64,000 nt of DNA from Leptobrachium leishanense (GCA_009667805.1 CM019069.1:48442153-48506152); one strand, 5' to 3'; shown: positions 44,291-57,632, numbered from the stretch's first letter. A program made the numbers and translations. Notes: generated by a model from the letters alone, not told the origin.

Positions 44291-44936
44291 TTAAAGGGAT
44301 GAAGTACTGAAAAATAGAGTACCCATTGTATGTCCTTAAATAATTGATCAGAGGCCACTGACAGCCTTTGCCCAACTATTTATTTACATATATTTTTTCC
44401 TTTTTGGGTGATTTTACTCGCCTTTTTTTCCCCCACGCCGTGTGCAGCTCCTCCCCTTCGGCTCCAGGACTGCAGAACCCTGAAGTCCCTGAACCTTTTC
44501 TGTGCAATTTGTGCTCCTGCGCAACTCAGGCAGCGTAGGAACCGCAAATTGTGTACTGCTATGGGACTTGTGCAATTTGCATACGCAGGACGATGGATTG
44601 GAGCTGTGCGCATGCTTAAAGCTGATCCATCGCTGCCTTTCTGTGACGGGTGGTCTCAGAGAGGGTGACATCGGGACGCTCACTACCTGCTGACGTCAAT
44701 AGTGACTGATCAGATAATGGGAAGCCGGGAAATTGTAAAATCCCTGGCGGCTGACGCTGGGTGGGGTGAAGGAAACTCCTCCACTTCACCATGTGCATCC
44801 ACCAGATTGGGTGGGGGGGAGGGAAAGGGGAGAGGCAAACCTCACATCCTGATTACTTAAAAAATAAAAATAAAGTGGTCAGGATGAGTAGAGTGATAAT
44901 TTCAGTTAGACATATCTGGTTGCCAGTGATACTTAA
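44291..44936. mobile_element. Possible TTAA element
   Basis: TTAAAGGGATGAAGTACTG at the left and CAGTGATACTTAA at the right form weak inverted ends with TTAA outside. The interior is GC-rich in the middle. The pairing is poor, so this is a suggestion only. Confidence 0.3.
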
Positions 44937-44944
44937 GGAGTCTA

Positions 44945-45220
44945 TTATTCAATTATTATTATTGTCGTCATTTATATAGCACCAACAAACGCCATAGTGC
45001 TTTACATTAGCCAAAGGGAACAAGATACAGATAAACAGACATAGGATGGAAACAATAGGTGCAGAGGGACCTGCTCATAGGAGATTACAGTCTAGAGGGA
45101 TTGGGGGTTGAGGAAGACCAGGAGTTTTACTGGATGTCAGGATCATTAGTGCCAGAGGTTCAGGAATGGTGGGGCAATGGAAGCGGCTTCAATCATGTGG
45201 GAGTAGGTGAGCAGGGGGAT
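44945..45220. repeat. Dispersed repeat with TTATTATTATT start
   Basis: ATTATTATTATTGTCGTCAT then TTATATAGCACC and GTGCTTTACA is the start of a very common dispersed amphibian/fish repeat. I cannot name its class. Confidence 0.45.
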
Positions 45221-46077
45221 GATTCGCATCAGTGATGTGGTACCCTAATCTGAAGACCTGTCCAGCATCATCACCACTGGTGTTTTAGGAATGCTGGCTC
45301 GAAGTCACACAAACTGCCACTTACATTGCTAACCAGTGCAAAAAAAGCAAAGCTCTCTGATGCTCATATTGGGAAAGATTGTACTGTGTGAGTTACTGTA
45401 GATAATGCTTGCAGCACCTCAGCCCTTCCCCCTCCTGCTGTATTCCCCTTGTCTCTAATGTAGAGTTCAGCTGAGCCAGAGGAGAGGAGGACAAGCAGTG
45501 GCTTTTCTATGGTTTCAGCCTAGTTGCTGTTTTCTAGGGAAATATCCACATCCCACATAGAATGTGAAATCCAGAGTATATAGCAGATTTTCCTTTTAGC
45601 AGATCAGATACCTGGCTGGTTTCTCCTTGGCAATAGCATCCTTTAGTTTCTGAAACTGCTCCTGGCACTTTTGGAGCTGTATTGACAGATTGGTGCAAGG
45701 CTGGGCTGGCAGATCTCCAAACATGGTTGCATCTCACAATACGCATTCGACATCCTCTGCAGAATGGATTGCCTGCCTGGATAAAAGGTATATGTCTTCA
45801 TGTTTTGACATGCTGCTTGCTGGATGAGACAGACAGCCCTAATGACATGCAGGTCTCAATGAATTGTGATTAAGTAGCTACTGTCTTGCAGCAACAACAA
45901 TACACTCATCAGCAAAAAGAGCAGATGCTCAGAATCTGTGCATGATTTGTATCTTTCTTTATGAAAGGCTGTGTGATGTATAGATACATGTGTAGCAGCA
46001 TGGTTGAGCAGTGCTGTCTCCATTCTCTCTTCCTGGATTTCTCTGCCATTGCATTGTTATTTGCAGCATCCCCTGTC

Positions 46078-46114
<37 letters not shown>

Positions 46115-46458
46115 TGCATGGAATAATCAATGAGCTGCAGCCATGGCTGATACTTTGTAACACGTTGCAACCGGTTTGTAAATCTGGCTTATAGAGTAAA
46201 TATGTTTATTGTTAAATGAAAGACCGAATTCACACAGTGGTTCTCATTCTCCTTTTTTATGGGGGAGATGCAATGTGTGTAACATGGGGTGGATTTGCAG
46301 TCTGTGCATTTTATCAGCAGCTGTTAATAATTAAATGTCACCTCTGGGTGTATGAGGCACTGCATTACTGCCTATGCAGCAAAGCACCCACCTTTACCTA
46401 GAGATAAACACTGATTATTTATCAACATGGTTGGTAATGGTTTTGAAGCACTTTTTTT

Positions 46459-46492
<34 letters not shown>

Positions 46493-46500
46493 TAGTGTAG
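45221..46500. other. Unassigned, possibly low-copy sequence with a (GT)n run
   Basis: No transposon signature or gene was recognised. A (GT)16 microsatellite lies at 46082-46113 and a (GT)n(AT)n run at about 46467-46492. Confidence 0.45.
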
Positions 46501-46810
46501 ATTGGATAAGCTGTGCGCTGTTGAACTGCAGAATAAAACAATAAAATGGAACTCTGCTATTCTTCTAATTGTTGTTTATACCAATAAAAATACATTAAAA
46601 TGTGTGTAAATAATGAAAAAAGGTCCTTTAAAAAAATAATAAAAGTCTGTTACAAAATAAAAAAACAGCTGTTTAAACCTGTCGAACTGAACCACTGAAA
46701 ATCAGGGCATTTCACTGACACTTCAGTGCAGTTCGGCATTCTCTGAATAGATTGGCCTTTACTTCTCTATGGGGCAATTTTGCTGCTGCCGAATTGCAGT
46801 GATCTGCGGC

Positions 46811-47623
46811 CAGGCCAGCCATCAGAAATTTTGGGGCCCCTTACTGACTGTCAGAATGGGCCCCCCCATACTCACTGCCTTACCGTTAGGGGTCTATGGT
46901 CCTGTGACAGGATCCACAGCAATAGATCTCCAACGGTAAAGGCACGGAGTCTCTCCTTTTTCAGGTCCCCCTCCCTTCATCATGTCTATCTCCCCAGCTC
47001 CCTTTTCAGTCCATTTCAACCCCCTCCATTTTAAATTAATCTCTCATCCCCCTCTGTTTCATATTCCCCCCCCCTCTGTTTTATATCCACCCCCCCCCCG
47101 TTTATATTCTCTCCCGCTCCGTTTTATTTTCACCCCCCCGCTTTATATTCACTCCCCCCTCTGCTTTATATTCACTCCCCCCTCGGTTTTATATTGAATT
47201 CCCCTCTCCATTTTTTCATTAAATTCACCCCCCTTCCCAGTAATCTATTACCTGGGAGGGACTTGAGCCGGTGAGGTGAGCCATAGCTTCACATGCATCA
47301 TGGAGCGCTGGGAGGAAGTGACGTTAAATGATCACTTCCTCCCAGCGCAGCAGAGCACACATGCAGCAGCGTCGATGGGATGAAGCCAGGGCCCAGTCGG
47401 AGGGGGCATGGGCTGTCTGCAGCTATCTGGCACGCCCCCTCTGACATCATCAGAGGGTGTCCGTTGGCTGCTGGCCGCCATCTTGGAGTCTCCGGGCCCA
47501 GGTAGGCCGCAGTACCTCCTCCGAGGCCTGCGGCCTAAAGTAAACATAACCGCCAATGGCGGGCCCCCCTAGTCGGCGGGCCCGTTACAACAGCATGGGC
47601 CGTAATGCCCTGATGGGGCCCTG
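46811..47623. mobile_element. Non-autonomous hAT, 813 bp, TCTGCGGC duplication
   Basis: Left end CAGGCCAGCCATCAG, right end CTGATGGGGCCCTG. TCTGCGGC occurs directly outside both (46803-46810, 47624-47631). The interior has GGGGCCC motifs near both ends and a run of CCCCCTCTGTTTTATATT-type units at about 47050-47200. No transposase. Confidence 0.85.
47060..47235. repeat. Degenerate pyrimidine-rich short tandem repeat
   Basis: About eight imperfect units of CCCCCCTCTGTTTTATATTC, roughly 20 bases each, inside the hAT. Confidence 0.7.
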
Positions 47624-47778
47624 TCTGCGGCAAACTGCATCGTATTTCGCTGTCAATTCACCAGTATTTGATGAATTGACAGTAAAGTGAATAGACGAAC
47701 TGCCACAAAATTGCACCATACGGTGAAATTCACCGTTCGGTGCAATTCTGTGGCAAGTTCGTCGCTTATTGAATAACC

Positions 47779-48405
47779 ACTCACATATATATATATATAT
47801 ATATATATATCACACCTTCTTTATAGGAAAAACAATGAATATATGATTCATCAAATTAGTGATTCAACATAGTTATAGAGTGCATGGCTCTATGCTGTAT
47901 CCTTTTGGTTTATTCCTGGAAGTTCTCCAACTCCGTTAAACACTCTGGGTTAAGGCCGGGTGCACACTAGGCATTATTTTGTGCACACTAACGTGCGTTA
48001 ATCGCACTTACCGGCGTGCGTCGCAGCATATAATTACACGGATAGAGAAGAACACACGCATAACGCGCGCTATGCATAATGCACGATGAAGACGTCCGTC
48101 ATGGAAACACCAAGGCTTGTGCGCTAGGATTGACGCGACGTTGGCCGCGTGTTGAACGTCAAATGTCAAAAGCCCAGCTTTTTTTTTTTCATTCAACTCA
48201 AATTCAGTTTTTACGACGTGCGTCAAAATTAACGCATCTTCAGGCGTCTACCATCTCTTCCCGTCATTTTTAATGCACGGGTGCGTCATTTTTAACGCAT
48301 GATAGTGAGCACAAAAAAACGCCTAGTGTGCACCCGGCCTAATTCACCACGCACTACTGATTACTGGCTGGAAAAAAAATATGTCCCACACCATGGATGT
48401 GAATA
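47779..48405. other. Unassigned with possible MITE at 47953-48342
   Basis: An AT run at 47784-47812. AGGCCGGGTGCACACTAGGC at 47953 and GCCTAGTGTGCACCCGGCCT ending at 48342 are perfect inverted ends of a CpG-rich element of about 390 bases, similar in style to family C but with different ends. Confidence 0.55.
47953..48342. mobile_element. CpG-rich MITE with 20-base perfect inverted ends
   Basis: The 20-base ends AGGCCGGGTGCACACTAGGC and the complement pair perfectly. TTA precedes and AAT follows the element. GTGCGTTAA-type and GCGTTAAAAATGACGC-type motifs fill the interior. Non-coding. Confidence 0.7.
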
Positions 48406-48744
48406 TGATTGCCAGATCAGCCATGTTTTTCCGGATACATATATCTTCTACATGCAGAATATAGAATCCATAAGCTGCTGGAAGGAAATCAAATCCCTAC
48501 TAAATGCTAGTTCAGTGGTTCCCAAACGCGGTCCTCAGGTACCCCCAACAGGTCAGGTTTGCCAGATATGCATTGTGAAGCACAGCGCAGGTGAGAGGAT
48601 TTGCTGCTCAGTGATTGCAGGATTCAGTCTGCATTTCCTCAAGGGAATCCTTAAAACCTGGCCTTTTAGGCTAGGGTCAGACGAGCGCATTCTGTGCGTC
48701 CGTGCACAACGGACGTACTTTCTGACTGATGACAAGGTAGTGGC

Positions 48745-50839
48745 TAGGGATGAGCCGAACACCCCCAAGTTCGGTTCGCATTCGAACTCGAGCTTTTCAA
48801 AAGTTCGAATTCAAACTCGAACACGAACACGAACTCAATACAAGTCAATGGGACTCGAAATTCGATTTTTAGAGTGCCCTCCAAGAGGGCATATATGCTA
48901 GATATTTGCCATAAAAGGTGTATGGGGGTCCGGGTAGTGCCCTGGGGGACAGGAAACAAGGACAAAAAGTAAAAAAAAAAAGTTTTTAAAGGGACAGTGA
49001 GTTTTCCATGAAATAAGGGTTAAAAATCAAAACGAAAAATTCCTTCACATATCGTGCCTAGGAGGTCCCCATAACCTGCCCGTGATTGAAGTGGTGGATT
49101 TGTAGGATGAATAGAAACATTTAAAAACAATGTCCAGGGCCGGGTAGTGCCCTGGGGGACAGGAAACAAGGACAAAAAGTTTAAAAAAAAGGCGTTTTTA
49201 ACCCCTTCACTGCTGGCGACGTGTGGGACACGTCCTCAGTTACTGCTGCTGTATGCTGAGGAGGACGTGTCCCACACGTCATCAGCTTTGCGGGACCCCC
49301 GGCGGAGATACTCACCTCTGTCCGGGGTCCCACGGCGTTCTGACTTCAGCGTCCTCAGACGCTGAAGTCAAGCTCCTCCCGCGATGACGTCATTTCCAGA
49401 CGACCCCCCCGGCAATCGCCTGGATCCCCCCCGGGAGATCGCCTGGAAGGGAGGGGGGACCCGTTCGGATCCCTCCCTATCGGGAGGTCCCACAAAAAAG
49501 TCAGGCACCGCTTAAAAGGGGAGTGTCTCCCCTTTTAAGAGGTGCCTGGCTTTAACCCCTTAGGCACCGGGTCGCACTTCGGCGCCTTGCGGCGCCGAAG
49601 TGCGGCCTGGCTCCGTTGGGGGCCGCCATCTTGGATGGCGGCTCCACCCCCAGGTCCCCCCTCACTGCCTGACGTCCTCACGCATAGCGTGATGACGTCA
49701 GATAGCCGGGGAACCCCTAGCTGCCCGGAATCCCCTGGTGGAGATAGGGGGTTCATTTGAACCCTGATATCTCCAGAACCGTGGCAGCTAGGGGGTCATG
49801 AGCATGGCCTTTCGAATGATACCCAACATGACCAGGTATAAAGTAAAAAAAATCAAAAACATGTATTTTTTTGTGTGTTACTTTTATTAATGCAGCAATA
49901 TTGTTCACATTTCAATTATAATGTGAACAATGATGCTGCACTAATGATTTTTTTCTATGGTGTGAGTTTGCTAAAAATCACACGATTCCCCCCAAAAAAT
50001 TTAATAAGTCCCCATTCCTAATTTTTGTACAAGCGCACCCCATAGAAAATATAACCGCAAATGTTCATATGATAAAAGGTGAAAAAAAAACACTTTACAC
50101 GCTGCAGATGATTAAAAATTCAATTTTTTTTTTATTATAATATACAGGCAGAACATGACGTATACATATAAAAATTATATATTATGAATCTGCCGAGTCT
50201 GCCGGAAAGAACGATATATAATATGTCTGGGTCGTATAATAAAATGTGGCTTCAAATTGTGTTTAAACATGATGAGCGAAAGGGGTGAAATGCCTCAGCA
50301 GAGAAAGGGTTAAAGGAACAGTGAGTTTTCCATAAAATAAGGGTTAAAAATAAAAACGAAAAATTCCTTCAAATATCGTGCCTAGGAGGTCCACATAACC
50401 TGCCCGTGAAGTGGCGGATTTGTAGGATGTATGGAAACATCGCCATCAGAGACACACACGACACCTAGCACTTCCAGTCTGCATACAATGTATCAAATTC
50501 ATGAGACCGGACTAATTAAAAGCACATGTTATTTCCAAACACTAATTAAACACCTGTTGTTTACGCCGTTTGAGAGCACAGGTCATTTAGAGATGAGAAT
50601 CTTTGCACCTAGACATTAGTTTTTAATTCAATAAACCGTTGCTTATAATATTCTGCAGTAAAGAGTCTCTTTATTTCTAGATTTTTTTTGTATTTTTAAG
50701 CAGTTTTTATACTTTTTTCAAAATTTTATTTTTTTCGAACTCGAACCAAACACGCCAAAAAGTTCAAAGTTCGCAAACTTTCGAACTGCCGATGTTCGAA
50801 TCGAACTCCGAACTGATCGAACCGAACAGCTCATCCCTA
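48745..50839. mobile_element. Nest level 4: hAT, TAGGGATGAGC ends, exact GTAGTGGC duplication
   Basis: Left end TAGGGATGAGCCGAACA, right end GCTCATCCCTA. GTAGTGGC lies on both sides (48737-48744, 50840-50847), exact. Inside, a 210-base unit beginning CGGGTAGTGCCCTGGGGGAC occurs at 48931 and again at 49141. The right part (about 50610-50730) contains a stretch similar to the middle of family A. The element at 58874 has related ends. Confidence 0.88.
49198..50313. mobile_element. Nest level 5: TTAA-flanked element (piggyBac-like)
   Basis: TTAA at both ends (49198-49201, 50310-50313) with inverted ends CCCCTTCACTGCTG and, reversed, CCCTTTCTCTGCTG. The first copy of the 210-base tandem unit of the host hAT shows the empty site: GTTTTTAAAGGGACAGTGAG near 48982-49001, split here at TTAA. 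CCCTTTC-type ends with a TTAA target suggest piggyBac. No transposase frame. Confidence 0.82.
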
Positions 50840-51283
50840 GTAGTGGCCACACAGTCCGTTTTTGTGACTGATGTTTTTTTTGACTGATGTAGATGGGAAA
50901 TAAAATTAATATGAAAAACCATTCTGTCCGTCAAAAATGCTGGACGCATAAATGCAGTCCGTCTGACCTCGTTCATCACTCTCACACAAAGCTATGCGTA
51001 TGTTGCGGACTTGGCTCACTCCGCACGTCCTTTCTAGCGGTTTTACGTTCTTGCCTAACTTGCGTCCGTTGTGCGTCTGCACTTCTGTGTGGACGTACTT
51101 CATGTGTGAGGCTCTATTGATTATAATTGGATGCTACTACGGACGGCGGTTGGGAACCACTGCGCTAGTTGATTTCTGCCTGCTGCTTATACATTCTATG
51201 TACTGCAGGGCAGCACTTTGATGTGTTGCCTGGTAACATCCAGAGGTTGGATGTGCCAATGAATACATAGCGGATTTGGCAAC

Positions 51284-52790
51284 TAATTGAAGCATTAAGC
51301 ATGAGGACCCGGGGACAGAAATTTTACCTTCTGCAGACTGGCACCAATCGCCTGTCCTGGTTGTCAGATGATATTTACTTTATTCAGCCGTAACAATCCC
51401 CTCCATCGCGACAAATTCCCTCATCTTTGAAGGATGATGATGCATGTTGTTCCGCTAATCACGAGTTGCGGCATAATCCCAATTCTATGATTAGATTCAT
51501 ATATAAATGCAGAAATACCTGGTAAATAATTAATCTAATTACTATCGCACCTTTGGGGATGTGTTCCAAGCAGGAGTAGTAGTGAGCATTTAGTATCTGC
51601 CATGATGCTATCAAGCTGCACATCAAAGTGCTCCCCTGCAGTATACAGAATTCATACATTGGAGGAAGGAAATCATATTGTCTTAATTTAGATAATTAGT
51701 TTCCTTGCTGCATATCGATTCTACATACTGCAGGGGAGACCTTAATGTGCCATCCGTTAGCTTGTAGAAGTTGTCTGTATTGCAAAACATGACATATCTG
51801 GCAACAATAACCTGGAAGGAGGTTGTCTGGGTTATTAGCACACATTTGTAAGTTTTAATGGCCTTGGCCTTATGATTCCAATGGTAGCTGTGACTGGTAA
51901 TATATGACCACTCAACGTCGCCCTTTGCCCTTTGTGAGTTATTCTCCCTTCACCTAATGTGAATTTTCTTGCCTGTCACCAATAACACAATGGAAAGTCA
52001 ATTTACACACAAACATCTTAAAAAATTTCTTACATACTTCTGGTCCCACAGTGAAGAGCCCAGTGTGATCTGCTGCCTCCTCTCGATGCAAGCAGAAGGA
52101 CACTGAGAACAAATAGTTCTCAGTGTCCTTCTGGCTACTCTGCACAACATCGCTTACGCGTGTACGACTCATGCGAGTCTCCATGCAATCCAGGAGAGAC
52201 TAGTGGCAGTGCTTGGCGTTACTAAGTGTTAACGGCTACTAAGTTTTGCATGTCAAGCTGCTAACGTAGCGGCTCAATCAAACAAATGCGGTCATAGGGA
52301 GCTACTAACGATCAATGGTTTGCACCAAGTTTTTCCATTTGTAGCTTTTTACTGGAAACGCAGTCATGGTGTCAATCCAATGCCAACAAGTGCCTTATAC
52401 CTGCAGAATGACAAACGGTTTGGTGTGCAGGATGTCCGATGCACCTCGGCTTTCTTGGCCTTCTCACTCCAGTGTCCACCATTTATCTGTGACATTGTTC
52501 ATAATTTCCTACACAGCTCTCTGTCCATACCTGTCTGATTATTGGTATTTTAACCAGGTTTTCCACTGTGAAAAATATGTGCCTCCACATTCTCACTTTG
52601 AACAGTGTTTTCATGAGTTGTTCCCAGCGTTGTCAGTGAGCGAGGGGATCTCTGCTCTTCTTGCCCACTTCATTATTTCAATAGCAAATATTTTGATTGC
52701 TTTTATAACCGTGGGACTCTTTCCCTGCAATTCCTTTTCACCTCTTATTTCTATCTTTGTGGTGGGGATTTTGTTGCTGCTGTTATTCAC
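51284..52790. other. Mostly unassigned; family D remnant at 51660-51815
   Basis: 51660-51815 has CATACTGCAGGG and ACATGACATATCTGGCAAC, relics of family D. A perfect 18-base-arm hairpin lies at 52093-52133. No gene recognised. Confidence 0.4.
52093..52133. repeat. Perfect hairpin, 18-base arms, 5-base loop
   Basis: CAGAAGGACACTGAGAAC (52093-52110) and its exact complement (52116-52133) flank AAATA. Pairing does not continue clearly outside, so it is shorter than a typical microRNA precursor. Confidence 0.85.
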
Positions 52791-52794
52791 TAAC

Positions 52795-53060
52795 CTTCGA
52801 ACTTGCCACCAAAGTGCACCGAAAGATAAATTTCACTGTTCGGTGCAATTTCGGGTTAATTCATCCATTGATTAACGAATTCGCAATGCCAATTCGGCGC
52901 AGTTTGGTGGCTTTCGATGAAGTCCGATAACAGCTTTGGCAACTCAAATTTCGGCAAAATATGGTGGCGATTCACTATATAGTGAATTCTCAGTATTTTC
53001 AGGGAAATGGAATTGACGGAGAACTGCGAAAAACAAAGCAATGAAATTGCGTAGACCTTT
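52795..53060. mobile_element. Family B-like MITE, partial
   Basis: Shares AATTTCGGCAAAATA, TAGTGAATTC and a GAAAAACAAAGCA-type segment with 20225-20473. Terminal repeats are altered. Confidence 0.5.
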
Positions 53061-55357
53061 TAGTCTCCTTCCTCTCTCTGCTGTCTACACTCCTCTCCAG
53101 GCCCCGACTGGCCATTGGGCATACCAAGCAAATGCCTGGTATGCCATTGGCCTTCCGGGCCAGTCGACTGCTGTAGAGCAGGCCGCCTCCATTGTTCCCG
53201 CTGGAGAGGCTGCTTGGGCTGTGTTGCCTAGGCTGCAGCCTAGACCCTGCAGGGAATTCAACATGGCAGCCATCGGCCCCCTCTGATTAAGTCACAGTGC
53301 ATGCCGCATGATGTCTGCCATCAGGACATAGAGCGGCAGATGTCACGCAGCCTAAAACCTGTGGCCTTCCTCACCTGCCTAAAATGTACACACTCCACAC
53401 ACACATTCCTTGCTACAGCGTCGTTGCAATTCTGATGTAAATGTGTGGCTCCTTCCTCTATAACTCTACTGTGTACTAGTCCTTGGCTAGCCTGACCATC
53501 TCTGATTTTGCCCCCAACCCGGACCACTCCTGACCACTATTTTTTGATTGCCCCTTCAGTACCTCACCTCAGATCCCCCTGCTCTGCCCACGTCATTGGT
53601 TCCAGTCCTGCCAAAACCGTGACAATATGCTGTTCTCAAAGCAATCCTCCTACTTCAATAAAGCTTTCCATGTACTATTCTGTGTGACTACGCTGTATTA
53701 AACATCCTATCGAAGTGCACAGGTCTACTATGAAGTAACATGAAACAGAGGGATTTTATGGTATATTTTTGATATGTTTGTACATGGTTTCCGTGGCCAG
53801 CCTTTCCTTGGGCACCTTTATAAGTGAGTTGACTTCCCTACTGCGGTAAATGGATTCTGCAGGGGGACACTTTCACGCACCACCAAAGACCATGGTGAAG
53901 TTAAATACATCCAGGAAAACATGGCCGATCTGGCAATTGTGCTCTGTCCTGAAATGAGTTTAATTTGCTAAAATGCTTATTTATTAACCAGACTTGATTT
54001 ATTAAGCCTTGCTTTAAAAAGCCCTAAAATGACCCTTTTAGATAACTATTTTCCTATAATAGTTCGGGACTGTATCACATAATGGGTAAATGTTTCAAAT
54101 GTATCTTCTGTTGTTAATTTACATCTTAATTCAAAAATCCACACTGAGCCTGATGCTGTAAGTAACATGCGGTGATCAATTCATGTGACAGCGGGTAGAT
54201 CACAGGGGTAAAAAATCAGCTTCTTGATGTCATGTAGTGAGCCTGCTATGTCTAAAGCACATTAAAAATGTATGTATTGCTATGTCAAGCTCCTGTTACC
54301 TCCTCCCTTTCGGAGTTGTGTCATCAGCATCTTGGTATTCTCTTCTAACCTTTTGCGTACAGCTCATCAGTTTCTAAAGATAATTAAGAGTGGGTCGACA
54401 TTGACTCGCATTTCTTAGCCATGGGGTTGATATGACTCCTTTCACAACTGAACCATAAAAACAACGCACAGCTACACAGAAATCACAAATTTACAAATAT
54501 AATGTTTATTTATTTATATATTTACATAGTATTTTACCAGGAAGGATACATTGAGATTTCTCTCATTTTCAAGTATGTCCTGGGTATTATTGTTTTTCTT
54601 TGTAGTTTAAAGACAACGGTCTTTAAGGGGCTTTTAGTGATTTTATGGGCTTTTTTTTAAACAATGTGACACATATCTTTCGCTATAAAATAAATCATTG
54701 AATCATAAACCAGATTAATACGGATTCCTGAGATTTCTCGTGACTCCTAGTAGTTTTCCAAGTTCTTAATTAGCTTTGCGTAACTTGCCATAACTTGAAG
54801 CATATAACTAGCTGTATTTTAAGTAATAAACATCTAGTTCAATGCATTGCAGTGCTCATTGCAAATGTGCGGGGCTGACTGTTTGAGAAGGGATCAAGGG
54901 AGTGAGTGTAGGACTGGCTGTTTGAGATGGGAGTGGGCTTGGATGAATGCAAGGGTTTTCAAACTTGGCTCTCCAGATGTTTCGGAAGTACACCGCCCAT
55001 GATACGCAGCCACTCATTAGGTTGACAGAGCCTTGCGGGAAATATAGATCCAAAATATCTGGAGCGCCAAGGTTGAGCAGCCCCGATCTATGGATTGGGT
55101 GGGATTTTGGGATAGGATGGATGGGATGGAATGAGAGCAGGGTTGGCTGTTTGGGATGGGTTCTATGTGGAGTTGCGGTTTCAGATGAAAGTGAGTGTGA
55201 GCATGGCTTTGGGGATGTCTATCTGCTATTGCTTTATGTGGTGTTGGCTTTGGGGGATATCAAGCTTCACTGCCCAGTATGCGTGTCTCCACTGCGCATC
55301 ACCTTGCATCATCGCTGCAATCCCATTATTGTCTCTATTTCTTCCTCCATTCATACA
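53061..55357. other. Mixed old repeats, otherwise unassigned
   Basis: 53380-53635 is pyrimidine-rich and ends AACCGTGACA, resembling the end of a gypsy LTR. 53770-53942 has a family D remnant with CATCCAGGAAAACATGGCCG. 54505-54590 has the LINE/SINE tail in reverse. 54955-55085 has a decayed relative of the fold-back at 34149. No gene recognised. Confidence 0.45.
54505..54590 (-). repeat. LINE/SINE 3' tail fragment
   Basis: Reverse strand reads CAGGACATACTTGAAAATGA through CCTGGTAAAATAC to AAATATATAAATAAATAA, the same tail as the LINE at 40940 and the SINEs at 21382 and 35655. Confidence 0.75.
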
Positions 55358-55359
55358 TA

Positions 55360-56973
<1,614 letters not shown>

Positions 56974-57174
56974 TAGTTTGTCAGGGGAATCCCCCTTTGT
57001 GTGTCTGCTTTTCTTCATCCCCTTGGTGGTTGTACCTCTCCTGCTGTCTTCACTCCTTGCACTCTCTGTGGATCTCAGCCTTTTGTGTCTCTCCCTTCCT
57101 TTTCCATTCCTCTTTGGTGCTTGTCTCCATTCCATGATCTCAGCTCCTTTTTGAGTATGTGCAAATATATATAT

Positions 57175-57524
57175 AACAAAACCACGGAGAGAGCACTCCA
57201 GACCAACACATTCAAAAACCTGCAACAACAGCTCCATGCATGGGTACATAATACCAGCTTTTACCACATGGTGAAAATTTCATAACTCTGAGCTTTGCTG
57301 AATAAAATGGTGGAAATTTGGTTCGCAATGAACGGCCGTGAATTGCTTAAGCCTGCCTTGCAGGCTTACATTGCAAACCAAATTTCCACCATTTTATTCA
57401 GCAAAGCTCAGAGTTATGAAATTTTCACCATGTGGTAAAAGCTGGTATTATGTACCCATGCATGGAGCTGTTGTTGCAGGTTTTTGAATGTGTTGGTCTG
57501 GAGTGCTCTCTCCATGGTTTTGTT
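57175..57524. repeat. Near-perfect palindrome with 156-base arms
   Basis: Arms 57175-57330 and 57369-57524 differ at only two positions I can see (CACGG/CATGG and TTCGCA/TTTGCA), both of the CpG to TpG kind. The 38-base spacer itself contains the small hairpin GCCTGC...GCAGGC. No terminal motif of a known transposon and no target duplication could be found. Confidence 0.93.
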
Positions 57525-57602
57525 TTGTATTTTATTCTGAGACGCACCCGCACCAAAACGCTTAGTTAAGGCTGAGTGCTACCCCCCCATGTTTTTTGTG
57601 TA

Positions 57603-57632
<30 letters not shown>

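Larger units (their letters stand above)
46515..47778 (-). mobile_element. Family B MITE, copy 3, split by a hAT
   Basis: Reverse copy of family B: the T-rich middle appears as A-rich sequence (46540-46670), and the CpG-rich end finishes with GTTCGTCGCTTATTGAATAA at 47776. A hAT element lies at 46811-47623 within it. Confidence 0.7.
48669..51140. mobile_element. Nest level 3: family-C-like element, split
   Basis: GGCTAGGGTCAGACGAGCGC after TTA starts a family-C-like sequence, with CGGACGTAC and GTCCGT motifs. After level 4 (50848 on) it continues with GTCCGTCTGACCTC and a CTTGCGTCCGTTGTGCGTC segment. I could not find its right terminal repeat, so it is incomplete or a variant. Confidence 0.5.
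48513..51162. mobile_element. Nest level 2: hAT, CAGTGGTTCCCAAAC ends
   Basis: Left end CAGTGGTTCCCAAAC, right end GTTGGGAACCACTG. TGCTAGTT (48505-48512) and CGCTAGTT (51163-51170) are an 8-bp target duplication with one change. These ends are typical of hAT elements. Its own sequence is 48513-48668 and the last part before 51162; the rest is later insertion. Confidence 0.8.
48406..51283. mobile_element. Nest level 1: family D MITE, split
   Basis: TGATTGCCAGATCAGCCATG after TA at the left; GCGGATTTGGCAAC before TA at the right. The two halves are 48406-48512 and 51163-51283; together they resemble the uninterrupted copies at 34381 and 43320. Everything between is later insertion. Confidence 0.7.

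Noticed and set aside
44291..44936. Confident T2-type element with TTAA ends
   Set aside because: The inverted ends pair poorly, so it is kept only as a low-confidence feature.
45221..46500. Possible host exon in sequence lacking transposon signatures
   Set aside because: Frames are short, with no recognisable protein domain or convincing splice-site pairs.
52366..52875. 169-codon open frame with a hydrophobic stretch (LLLLLFTNL)
   Set aside because: No known domain, its end lies in a family-B-like MITE, and no splice or promoter evidence was found.
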